Assembly: GCA_011525185.1 (NCBI GenBank)
Contig: WTIQ01000234.1
Coordinates: 1 to 7,668 of the forward strand
From: Paracoccaceae bacterium
GTDB taxonomy: Bacteria > Pseudomonadota > Alphaproteobacteria > Rhodobacterales > Rhodobacteraceae
Reading direction: 5' to 3'
Length of the DNA stretch: 7,668 nucleotides
The position numbers and the translations under genes are program-made. The notes beneath the pieces are model-generated. The model was not told the origin of the DNA. It did no database searches and saw only the letters and a list, made by a program, of their open reading frames with translations. This document shows positions 1-5,848 of this stretch, one piece after another. Each line of letters starts with the position of its first letter. Within the stretch, counting starts at the first letter, position 1.

Positions 1-237
1 GGTGCAAGCCAAGGGCTAGGGCTGCTCTTTCAGGTCTTTGTGGCAAGTTATGGCTTTCTCCTCTGGTTCAAACTCATCGGAATTTACGAAGCCTCCTCTG
101 TCGCTTCTTTCAGCTTTTTGGCACCTGTGCTCTCGGTCGGGCTGGGTTGGCTCATCCTCTCAGAGCAGGCGGGTCTCAACCTGCTTTTCGCCTTGATATG
201 CGTGGCACTTGGATTGATACTCATCAATAGAAAATGA
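1..237 (+). CDS. EamA/DMT-family transporter, C-terminal end (5' partial)
   Basis: The frame is open from base 1 and ends at TGA 235-237, giving the last 78 residues of a protein that starts outside the window. They form two hydrophobic segments: one around VASYGFLLWFKLIG, then a pair built on SFLAPVLSVGLGWLILSE and LLFALICVALGLILINRK. The pattern of 'sFLaPvlsvllgwlilsE', a short loop, and a last helix ending in a basic tail is typical of the final two helices of drug/metabolite transporter (EamA) proteins. These are inner-membrane carriers with ten helices in two repeats. The substrate cannot be read from this piece. The GTG at 40 is an internal valine, not a start. The next gene on the same strand, fosX, begins 139 bases later, so co-transcription is possible but not shown. 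Confidence 0.8.
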   Translation, partial: GASQGLGLLFQVFVASYGFLLWFKLIGIYEASSVASFSFLAPVLSVGLGWLILSEQAGLNLLFALICVALGLILINRK

Positions 238-267
238 GTATTTTTGAACTCTTGTGTATCTCGTTTG

Positions 268-276
268 TGTTATATT
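268..276 (+). promoter_or_regulatory. Possible extended -10 promoter element upstream of fosX
   Basis: TG at 268-269, one base, then TATATT at 271-276 matches an extended -10 (TGnTATAAT) with one mismatch. No good -35 lies at the usual spacing; TTGAAC at 244-249 is too far away (21 bases). A start here would give a leader of roughly 95 bases before the fosX ATG. Proposed from sequence match only. Confidence 0.3.
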
Positions 277-376
277 CTTATCCTTCAGTAGGGTTAAATC
301 TCTAAACACTTTTCAAGCTTGCCGATTAGCGAGACGATGGCACAGCGGACATATTTGAGAGGAATAGGACAAGAAA

Positions 377-781
377 ATGATTGAAGGTCTAAGCCATCTT
401 ACATTTATCGTGCGTGATCTTGATAAAATGGAAGAGATCCTAACGAAGGTGCTAGATGCGCGTAAGATTTATGACAGCGGGGATCAGAGTTTCTCCCTCT
501 CACAAGAGCGCTTTTTTGATATTTCTGGAATTTGGGTGGCAATTATGGAGGGCGAGGCTTTGTCCGAGAAAACCTATAATCATGTGGCCTTCAAAATATC
601 ACCTGATGATTATGAGACGCGATTGAAATGCGTTCGTGCCTTAGGGCTTGAGATCAAAGAGGGGCGATCGCGGGTGACAGGAGAAGGGCGCTCGCTCTAT
701 TTTTACGATCATGACAAGCATTTGTTTGAACTCCACACAGGCACAAGGGCAGAGCGGCTAGAGCGATACGCCAAAGGATAA
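377..781 (+). CDS. fosX: FosX-type fosfomycin epoxide hydrolase
   Basis: A 134-residue protein of the vicinal oxygen chelate (glyoxalase/bleomycin-resistance) superfamily, the usual length for FosX. FosX enzymes use Mn(II) and water to open the epoxide of fosfomycin in the cytoplasm, without the thiol needed by FosA or FosB. The sequence follows the FosX pattern throughout: GLSH near the start, SGDQSFSLSQERFF, IMEGE, YNHVAF, GEGRSLYFYDHDKHLFELHTGT and ERLERY at the end. The expected metal ligands are present as His7, His69 and Glu118, and Glu44, the general base that separates FosX from the thiol transferases, is conserved. A Shine-Dalgarno AGGA at 366-369 sits 7 bases before the ATG. The upstream neighbour is a DMT transporter end; no mobile element flanks the gene. 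Assignment rests on recalled family sequence, not a search. Chromosomal FosX-like genes in environmental bacteria may give only weak resistance or have other epoxide substrates. Confidence 0.9.
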   Translation: MIEGLSHLTFIVRDLDKMEEILTKVLDARKIYDSGDQSFSLSQERFFDISGIWVAIMEGEALSEKTYNHVAFKISPDDYETRLKCVRALGLEIKEGRSRVTGEGRSLYFYDHDKHLFELHTGTRAERLERYAKG

Positions 782-884
782 TGGCAAGCTTTGGGTGCGT
801 TTAACCTATCTCTTTATCATTTCAGGCCCATTTAATCATCAGAGCCACACACTCCTTTGATTAACGCGTATATGTTGGTGTAAG

Positions 885-906
885 TTATTGAAAAATTATT
901 GAAAAA
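885..906 (+). repeat. Two tandem copies of TTATTGAAAAA
   Basis: Bases 885-895 and 896-906 are identical 11-mers, directly adjacent. The period is close to one helical turn, so both copies would face the same side of the DNA, as with paired protein-binding sites or phased A-tracts. It may also be simple AT-rich slippage. Confidence 0.7.
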
Positions 907-975
907 ATTGTGTATTTATAACCTTTTGACGGCCAAAGCGTCTGCCCAAGGGTATGTTGACACCGCTTGATACTG

Positions 976-996
976 CCGTTCTACAGGACGGTTTTT
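976..996 (+). terminator. Rho-independent terminator
   Basis: CCGTTC (976-981), a TACA loop (982-985) and GGACGG (986-991) form a six-pair stem with one G-U pair, followed directly by five T (992-996). It reads on the + strand and would stop transcription coming from fosX, 195 bases upstream, or from a small transcript starting in between. It also insulates the Hint gene from upstream transcription. Confidence 0.7.
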
Positions 997-1051
997 CGGA
1001 AAACTATCGCGCGCCACGAGTCCTTTACTTGGGGAAGTCTGTAATGAATTC

Positions 1052-1080
1052 TTGAATATCAGCGCATTCGACCGTAATTT
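1052..1080 (+). promoter_or_regulatory. Weak sigma70-like promoter candidate for the Hint gene
   Basis: TTGAAT (1052-1057), a 17-base spacer, and TAATTT (1075-1080) match TTGACA at four of six and TATAAT at three of six positions. It lies after the terminator and about 44 bases before the ATG at 1124. The spacing is ideal but the -10 is poor. Confidence 0.25.
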
Positions 1081-1123
1081 TCGGTGAAGGATACGCGTTT
1101 AAGACTGGGTTTAAGGCGAAACT

Positions 1124-2314
1124 ATGGCGTTTATCTCTGAGGTACACGGTGCTGGGAAGGATTCTAGTGAGACTACGCGGGCAAGACAAGATGAAGCCAA
1201 TGACGAATTCATCGAAATTGCCGTAGCGCCTGGCGAGAATCTTTCCGACTTTATAATCGAGACATATACTGCAAGAGGGGTTTTGACAGATGCGTCAACC
1301 GCAGCTGGCGTTACGGGATCGACCAGACTGTCTGATTTGGTTGATGGCTCTACGTCGCTAGGTGTTAATGTTTCTGTTGCGCCCGATCCAGAGCATCCTG
1401 ATTGGACGATTGTTGTTATTCCCGTGGGCATCGTTAACTCCACCAATGGAGGCACAGATTCCGCCTCTGCTTTTGTTCTATATGACGATGCAAACAATGT
1501 GATAGTCGATGCAGTCGCCGTGGGTTTTGATCCAATTACTATGCCTTTGTCTGGCTCAGGTGTTGTCAGTGGGCAATCGCCGTCTTTTACGAATTATGCT
1601 GAACCCAACGACGGTAATATAAACGTTCAAATTTCAGTGGAAGACACTGTCACCTATTATGACCCAGACTCAATGGGAAATGCTGCAGTCTCCTTTGCGC
1701 GCGGTACTTTGATCAAAACTCGGTCGGGCGACATAGCCATTGAACAGCTTAAAGCTGGGGATTACGTTTATAATATAGAGGGCGACTTAAAGCCAATTCG
1801 TTGGGTTGGTTCTCGCAAACTGGATTGTGTCGATTTGGACTTTCGCCCTAAGTTGAAGCCAATCGTAATACGTAAAGATTCGCTTGGTCCTAATTTTCCA
1901 ACTAGGGATTTGACGGTATCGCCGCAACATCGCATCTTAGTGCGTTCTCGCATTGCCAAGCGTATGTTTGACGCGCAAGAGCTGTTAGTGCCAGCGAATA
2001 AGCTGACTGGTCTTGATGATATTGATGTTATTCACGATAATCCAAAGGGTGTTGAATACTTTCATTTGCTTTTTGATCACCATGAAATCATCTGGGCCAA
2101 CGGAGCGCTTACAGAAAGCCTCTTTACAGGCCCCCAAGCCTTGAAAAGCTTATCGCCAGAGGCCCGCGCCGAAATAGAAACGCTTTTCCCCGAGATATGT
2201 GATCCAGATTACATACCCCATTGCGCAAGATGTATTCCGCAAAAGGGCAAGCATATTAAAGACTTGGTGCGAAGACACAAAAAGCACAACAGGCCGATTT
2301 ACTCCACAAATTAA
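1124..2314 (+). CDS. Hint-domain (Hedgehog/intein-type) protein with lamin-tail-like N-terminal region
   Basis: A 396-residue protein. Residues 1-185 look like a beta-rich lamin-tail-like (LTD) domain: ISEVHG near the start, DEFIEIAVAPGENLSDFIIE at 27-46, and a second half with FVLYDDANNVIVDAVAVG (117-134). Residues 188-335 are an alphaproteobacterial Hint_2-type domain: FARGTLIKT, IEQLKAGDYVYN, IRWVGSRK, the block-B-like TVSPQHRILV with His269, and FDHHEIIWANGALTESL. The tail has three cysteines (359, 367, 370) and a basic end. Hint domains normally begin with a cysteine that starts an acyl shift; here that position is Ser190 (TCC at 1691-1693). Serine can still attack in some inteins, so autoprocessing may be kept, slowed or lost. 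No signal peptide or membrane segment is seen. ATG 1124 has AAGG 7 bases upstream. Role unknown; the related proteins I recall are common in Rhodobacterales but poorly characterised. Confidence 0.82.
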   Translation: MAFISEVHGAGKDSSETTRARQDEANDEFIEIAVAPGENLSDFIIETYTARGVLTDASTAAGVTGSTRLSDLVDGSTSLGVNVSVAPDPEHPDWTIVVIPVGIVNSTNGGTDSASAFVLYDDANNVIVDAVAVGFDPITMPLSGSGVVSGQSPSFTNYAEPNDGNINVQISVEDTVTYYDPDSMGNAAVSFARGTLIKTRSGDIAIEQLKAGDYVYNIEGDLKPIRWVGSRKLDCVDLDFRPKLKPIVIRKDSLGPNFPTRDLTVSPQHRILVRSRIAKRMFDAQELLVPANKLTGLDDIDVIHDNPKGVEYFHLLFDHHEIIWANGALTESLFTGPQALKSLSPEARAEIETLFPEICDPDYIPHCARCIPQKGKHIKDLVRRHKKHNRPIYSTN

Positions 2315-2329
2315 TTTTTTTTGGGGGGG
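2315..2329 (+). repeat. T8G7 homopolymer pair directly after the Hint stop codon
   Basis: Eight T (2315-2322) followed by seven G (2323-2329) begin at the base after TAA. The T run may act in termination, but no strong stem precedes it. Runs like this are prone to slippage and to sequencing error. Since the stop codon comes first, length changes would not alter the Hint protein. Confidence 0.75.
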
Positions 2330-2555
2330 AACATTGGATATCGCCGCCGAAATTGAGTTTTGATTACGGACGTTACCGAGCACCATGACAAAATAATTGT
2401 TGAGCCGCATCTGCAAGTTCTTACGACGAACCTTAGCCCGTTCTCTGCATAACAGAACACAGTAGCAAAAATATCCCGCCCCATGGCAACACTAGGCTGC
2501 GTTCGCTTGCGCTCTCTGTCCCGTGCGTTCAAGACATAAGGTGATTGATTTATGG

Positions 2556-2641
2556 ATGACGCCTCAAAGTCTCAGAGGTTCCTACCCGCACGCTCACGCC
2601 TACCAGACAGGCGCGGCCTCACTTTTAAATGGAAGCGTCAT
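2556..2641 (-). repeat. Nested inverted repeat (three stacked stems) downstream of selO
   Basis: Outer arms ATGACGCCTC (2556-2565) and GAAGCGTCAT (2632-2641) pair at nine of ten positions; in the minus-strand transcript the tenth becomes a G-U pair. Inside them GAGG (2575-2578) pairs with CCTC (2617-2620), and within that CGCCT (2597-2601) pairs with AGGCG (2609-2613) across a 7-base loop. The element lies 53 bases past the selO stop on its transcribed strand, so it could be a 3' end-protecting structure, an imperfect terminator, or a dispersed intergenic repeat. Confidence 0.5.
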
Positions 2642-2693
2642 TGTGCAAGGGTGTTTTGGTCGCAGTGTTGAAACGGTCGCACGCTGACAGAGC

Positions 2694-4112
2694 TCATGTG
2701 CCGCAGAATGTGGCCTTGACCATTTCTTGTTCAGATGGAGGGCGGCGGAGATCTTCATTTTGAGGCATGGTCGAAAATGGAGATTTATAGGCCTCTAAGA
2801 GGCGATGGAATGGGGCATAATCTCCGCCTACTGCGGCTTGGATCATCTCCTCGATACGGTGATTGCGGGGAATGAGTAAGGGATTTGCGCTGTGTAGCGT
2901 CGCTTCAACATCGGGCAGGCCTTTAATCCGTTGCGCCCAGTCTTGGTGCCATTCATCAAAGCGCTCTGGGTTTAGAAACTGATCGCGTGCAGAAGGGCTT
3001 CCCAGAGCGGCAAATGTGTTGGTGAAATCGGCTTGACCCTCTTCCATGCGCGAGAGCAGGTCTTTGATCAAGGCCTCATCGTCAGGCTCGGGGTCAGAAA
3101 TGCCAATCTTTGCTGCAAAGACCTTGAGCCAGTTTGCTTGCAACAAAGTGGGCATGGCGTGGACGGCCTGAGTGAAGAGATCAATCGCTTCGTCTTGATC
3201 TGGCATCAGCGGGACCAAGGCAGTTGCCAGCTGTGCCATGTTCCAGACAATAATGTCAGGTTGGTTGCCATAGGCATAGCGGCCGAATTGGTCGATAGAT
3301 GAAAAGACTTTTTGGGGATGGTAGCTGTCCATAAAGGCACAGGGGCCATAATCAATCGTTTCTCCAGCAATCTGGCAATTGTCGGTGTTCATCACCCCGT
3401 GAATAAATCCAACCCCCATCCATTGTGGGATCAGACGAGACTGCGCCTCAATGACTGCCTTCAAAAGCCCCAAAGGGCCATCAGCCTCAGGGTAATGGCG
3501 CGAGATTGTGTACTCAAGAAGTGTTTTAAGCGCCGTTTCATCGCGTCGCGCCGAAAATACTTGAAAGCTACCGACGCGAATATGGCTTTTGGCCACGCGC
3601 GTCAGGATGCCGCCTGGATAGAGCTGCTCGCGTAAAACGGGCTCTCCCGTTGTCACAGCCGCCAGCGCCCGCGTTGTCGGGATGCCAAGGGCATGCATGG
3701 CCTCTGAGACAATGTATTCACGCAACACAGGCCCAAGCCAAGAACGTCCATCCCCATTTCGCGAATAGGGCGTGGGCCCCGATCCTTTGAGCTGAATGTC
3801 ACGCCGTTGACCGTCTTGTCCCACTGTTTCACCGAGCAAAAGCGCGCGTCCATCCCCGAGCTGGGGATTATAATGCCCGAATTGGTGTCCTGCATAAAGC
3901 TGTGCCAACGGCTCGGAGCCCTCCAGCGTCTGATTGCCGCTAAAGAGTTGGGTGAGGCTCTCTTCATCCGCTCCCGTAATGCCCATAAGCTCGGCAAGCG
4001 GCTGATTGAACGCAATCAAGCGTGGCTCTCGCACGGGTGCTGCGGCAAGTTTTGTATAAAAGCCCTCAGGCAAGCGGGCGTAACTGTTATCAAAGGGAAT
4101 GTGTAATGACAT
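2694..4112 (-). CDS. selO: Protein adenylyltransferase SelO (YdiU/UPF0061 family)
   Basis: A full-length 472-residue SelO, close to the roughly 480 residues of E. coli YdiU. SelO has a kinase fold that binds ATP in flipped orientation and transfers AMP to Ser, Thr or Tyr of target proteins, many linked to redox balance. Visible motifs are AGHQFGHYNPQLGDGRA (74-90), QLKGSG with Lys109, REYIVSEAMH with Glu132, RVAKSHIRVGSF with Arg172 and Arg179, HGVMNTDN (238-245) and IDYGPCAFMD with metal-binding Asp254. These line up with the catalytic residues described for Pseudomonas SelO. The C-terminus ends FCGT, with Cys470 third from last as in other bacterial SelO proteins. The start is supported by the usual opening 'FDNSYARLPEGFY', though only a weak Shine-Dalgarno is seen. 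It is convergent with the Hint gene and 145 bases downstream of the GNAT gene on the same strand; its own promoter was not clear. Confidence 0.95.
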   Translation of the reverse strand: MSLHIPFDNSYARLPEGFYTKLAAAPVREPRLIAFNQPLAELMGITGADEESLTQLFSGNQTLEGSEPLAQLYAGHQFGHYNPQLGDGRALLLGETVGQDGQRRDIQLKGSGPTPYSRNGDGRSWLGPVLREYIVSEAMHALGIPTTRALAAVTTGEPVLREQLYPGGILTRVAKSHIRVGSFQVFSARRDETALKTLLEYTISRHYPEADGPLGLLKAVIEAQSRLIPQWMGVGFIHGVMNTDNCQIAGETIDYGPCAFMDSYHPQKVFSSIDQFGRYAYGNQPDIIVWNMAQLATALVPLMPDQDEAIDLFTQAVHAMPTLLQANWLKVFAAKIGISDPEPDDEALIKDLLSRMEEGQADFTNTFAALGSPSARDQFLNPERFDEWHQDWAQRIKGLPDVEATLHSANPLLIPRNHRIEEMIQAAVGGDYAPFHRLLEAYKSPFSTMPQNEDLRRPPSEQEMVKATFCGT

Positions 4113-4203
4113 CTCTTATCGTGCTCTATTTAGTCGGTGTTGTTATGCGATGCGAAAACGCGAACCATTTACTGTAGGAAATAGTCAGCCTTTTGACAGA
4201 TTG

Positions 4204-4228
4204 TAAGGCCTTAGCACCTTGAAAGGTG
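4204..4228. repeat. Two adjacent palindromes between the GNAT gene and selO
   Basis: TAAGGCCTTA (4204-4213) is a perfect 10-base palindrome. One base later CACCTT-GA-AAGGTG (4215-4228) is an inverted repeat with 6-base arms. They lie 30 bases past the GNAT stop and about 90 bases before the selO start, on the strand both genes use. No T-run follows either one, so a dimeric regulator site or a transcript-end structure fits better than a classic terminator. Confidence 0.5.
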
Positions 4229-4257
4229 TATCGCGCATCGTGTCATTGCAAACCCTA

Positions 4258-4707
4258 TTAGACTAATTCCATCACCATCAGATTATAATGCTCCCGCAGT
4301 CGAAATCCTGTTGAGTGGTAAAACTGAAGCGCCCTTTGATTGCGGCCGTCCACTTCAAGTGCAAGGCTTTTCAACCCATGCTGCGACAGCACTTTGATCA
4401 AACGATAAATGGCTGAGGTGCCAATGCCGCGCCCGCGCACCTTTTTGCGCAAATAAAGCTCGTCGATCGTCCCATCAAGGCCGCCAAATTCAAGCGACCA
4501 CGTAAACGTAATGGCGATATACCCAAGCGGCGAAGAGAGTGGCCCCATAAGGTATATGACGCCATAGGGACTGCCCTTTAAGAGGGGAAGAAGCGCTTTG
4601 CGGCGGTGGTCTTCGTCTGACGTAATCCCTTCTTCGTCGCGAAAGGCGCCAACCATATGTGTCAGTATGTCCAGATGACTGGTATCAGCAAGATGAAGCG
4701 TTGTCAT
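4258..4707 (-). CDS. GNAT-family N-acetyltransferase
   Basis: A 149-residue protein of the Gcn5-related acetyltransferase fold, which moves an acetyl group from acetyl-CoA to an amine. Beta-rich GVIYLMGPLSSPLGYIAITF (49-68) leads into DELYLRKKVRGRGIG (82-96), whose R-G-R-G-I-G is motif A, the pyrophosphate-binding loop for CoA. LALEVDGRNQRALQFYHSTGF (115-135) is motif B with the usual N-x-R-A-x-x-F-Y. Length is typical of a single-domain GNAT. I chose ATG 4705-4707 because it overlaps the nucleoside hydrolase stop as ATGA and gives a normal GNAT N-terminus; an open frame reaching 4806 would add 33 residues wholly inside the upstream gene with no family match. The overlap points to translational coupling. 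Substrate unknown: ribosomal-protein, small amine or nucleoside-derived targets are all possible. Confidence 0.88.
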   Translation of the reverse strand: MTTLHLADTSHLDILTHMVGAFRDEEGITSDEDHRRKALLPLLKGSPYGVIYLMGPLSSPLGYIAITFTWSLEFGGLDGTIDELYLRKKVRGRGIGTSAIYRLIKVLSQHGLKSLALEVDGRNQRALQFYHSTGFRLREHYNLMVMELV

Positions 4708-5645
4708 AACCGTCCCAGCCGCTCGGTGAGCAGGGCAAAAAATCCATCCGCGTTGACATCGCCCATAAACATCGCATTCGCGGGGCGATCGCTCACGCGC
4801 CACCAATCTGCAACACTCATTCCAAGGGTCAATTCCGATGTGGTTTCAATTTCCACGTTGATATGACGTCCTGAAAAAAGTTCAGGTCTAATCAAATAAG
4901 CGGTCACACAAGGATCATGGAGCGGGGCGCCATTGCTTCCGTATTTTTCTTTGTCAAAACGTTCAAAGAAATCTGTCATTTCAGCGACAGCCGTGCCGAC
5001 TGGCGAATGTAAATTGCGAAAGGCGTCATTGCGCTCTTTGGTCACGAGCACCTTGTGGGTGACGTCAAGGGGCATAACCGTTAGCTTAATGCCAGATTTG
5101 AACACGATATCAGCAGCTTTTGGGTCGACATAGATGTTAAATTCTGCCGTGGGCGTTATATTTCCCACCTCAAAATAGGCGCCGCCCATAAGGATAATTT
5201 CTTGCACTCTTGCAACAATTTTGGGTTCTTTTTGAAATGCAGTGGCGATATTCGTGAGCGGGCCCAAAACACAGAGTGTGACCGTTCCTGCCTCTTCTTG
5301 CATGATGGTTTCGATAATGAAATCAACAGCATGTTGATCTTGCAAGGGCATCTTTGGATCGGGCAGTGTTGGCCCGTCTAATCCCGTTTTACCGTGCACG
5401 TGTTCTGCCGTCACAAGGGGCCGCTGCAGAGGACGATCGCAGCCCGCAAAGACTTTGATCTCAGGCTTTCCAGCCAACTCGCACACAATGCGCGCATTTT
5501 TTTGGGTTAGCGCCAAGGGTACGTTGCCCGCAACTGCGGTAATTCCAAGGACGGTCATATCTTCGGGGCTGGCAAGGGCCAGCAAAATAGCAACCGCGTC
5601 ATCTTGTCCAGGGTCTGTATCAATAATAATTTTACGTGCTGTCAT
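4704..5645 (-). CDS. Inosine/uridine-preferring nucleoside hydrolase
   Basis: A 313-residue cytoplasmic enzyme of the IU-NH (Rih) family that cleaves the N-glycosidic bond of ribonucleosides to ribose and free base for salvage. The hallmark Ca2+-binding and catalytic signature DTDPGQDDA is at 9-17, with Asp11, Asp15 and Asp16. It is followed by VAGN (Asn41), HGKTGLDG (84-91), LGPLTNIA (127-134), ILMGGAY (151-157), TAEFNIYVDP with Glu168 and Asn170, and LHDPCVTAYL with His243 and Asp244, the His-Asp pair that helps leaving-group protonation and metal binding. All expected active-site positions are kept and length is normal. Start ATG 5645 has AAGGTG (5650-5655) just upstream. It is first of a two-gene unit with the overlapping GNAT gene and is divergent from fbpA. 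Whether it prefers purine or pyrimidine nucleosides cannot be fixed from sequence alone. Confidence 0.93.
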   Translation of the reverse strand: MTARKIIIDTDPGQDDAVAILLALASPEDMTVLGITAVAGNVPLALTQKNARIVCELAGKPEIKVFAGCDRPLQRPLVTAEHVHGKTGLDGPTLPDPKMPLQDQHAVDFIIETIMQEEAGTVTLCVLGPLTNIATAFQKEPKIVARVQEIILMGGAYFEVGNITPTAEFNIYVDPKAADIVFKSGIKLTVMPLDVTHKVLVTKERNDAFRNLHSPVGTAVAEMTDFFERFDKEKYGSNGAPLHDPCVTAYLIRPELFSGRHINVEIETTSELTLGMSVADWWRVSDRPANAMFMGDVNADGFFALLTERLGRL

Positions 5646-5730
5646 ATTTCACCTTAGAAAATGGGATAGCGCTTTGTCCTGTATTGGTAAAGCCACAAGT
5701 TATTCGATAAACGGCCTCGGCGAAGTTTAC

Positions 5731-5793
5731 ATTTCCGAGTAAAAAAGTCAGGCTTGACATGTTGGTTTGTATCTGACAAAAAAACTCGGAAAT
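5731..5793. promoter_or_regulatory. 63-bp symmetrical dyad in the divergent nucleoside hydrolase/fbpA region
   Basis: ATTTCCGAGT (5731-5740) and its exact complement ACTCGGAAAT (5784-5793) flank a second perfect pair, GTCAG (5747-5751) and CTGAC (5773-5777). Between outer and inner arms lies A6 on each side (5741-5746 and 5778-5783), so the layout is symmetric except for the A-tracts, which cannot pair. A perfect -35 hexamer TTGACA (5754-5759) lies in the centre, but no good -10 follows at the usual spacing. Placement between divergent genes suggests an operator for one or both. It matches no iron box (Fur, RirA, Irr) that I can confirm by eye. Confidence 0.6.
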
Positions 5794-5808
5794 TAAAGCG
5801 ATATGGGT

Positions 5809-5827
5809 TGCTCTTATGTTGAGAGCA
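5809..5827 (+). promoter_or_regulatory. Leader hairpin just upstream of the fbpA ribosome binding site
   Basis: TGCTCT (5809-5814), loop TATGTTG, and AGAGCA (5822-5827) form a perfect 6-pair stem. The Shine-Dalgarno AAAGGG (5834-5839) starts 6 bases later. The hairpin does not cover the ribosome site, so it could stabilise the mRNA 5' end or affect initiation. Confidence 0.4.
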
Positions 5828-5848
5828 CACATGAAAGGGTAAGTTGCA

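Larger units (their letters stand above)
782..1123 (+). other. 342-base gene-free interval between fosX and the Hint gene
   Basis: No credible coding frame was found on either strand. In order it holds an AT-rich stretch with an 11-bp tandem repeat (885-906), a TATAAC-like hexamer (917-922), a small hairpin GACG/CGTC (928-942), a Rho-independent terminator (976-996), and a 127-base leader for the Hint gene with a weak promoter match (1052-1080) and a Shine-Dalgarno AAGG at 1113-1116. The 928-996 part has the layout of a small RNA, but no good -35 was found for it. Confidence 0.6.
2315..2693. other. 379-base gene-free interval between convergent Hint and selO genes
   Basis: Both neighbours point into this interval, so it should hold terminators rather than promoters. 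It starts with the T8G7 run, has a small hairpin GTTCT/AGAAC (2440-2458) and a nested inverted repeat (2556-2641). Short open stretches occur on both strands, for example one ending near 2444 on + and one of 73 codons at 2311-2532 on -, but none resembles a protein family I know. Decayed gene debris is possible but unproven. No typical stem plus T-run terminator was found for selO. Confidence 0.5.

Noticed and set aside
957..962. Perfect TTGACA hexamer as a promoter -35
   Set aside because: The -10 position would fall inside the terminator stem and only TCTACA is there.
1111..1497. 128-codon open frame on the minus strand
   Set aside because: It lies wholly opposite the Hint gene, has low-complexity composition (rich in Ser, Thr, Val, Ala), and matches no family I know.
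2311..2532. 73-codon minus-strand frame and a short + strand stretch ending near 2444 as transposase remnants
   Set aside because: Neither shows a catalytic motif, terminal inverted repeat or target duplication that would support a mobile element.
2552..2671. 39-codon + strand frame (MDDASKSQRF...) with an AAGG upstream
   Set aside because: It coincides with the nested inverted repeat, has no recognisable domain and a composition typical of non-coding DNA.
3033..4106. Several + strand frames opposite selO
   Set aside because: They are shadows of the selO coding frame, whose catalytic motifs are unambiguous.
4258..4806. Longer 182-residue version of the GNAT protein
   Set aside because: The extra 33 residues overlap the nucleoside hydrolase end in another frame and do not look like a GNAT start; the ATGA overlap start is better.
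5731..5793. Reading the dyad as a miniature transposon with terminal inverted repeats
   Set aside because: The A6 tracts on both sides break the inverted symmetry and no target-site duplication flanks the arms.
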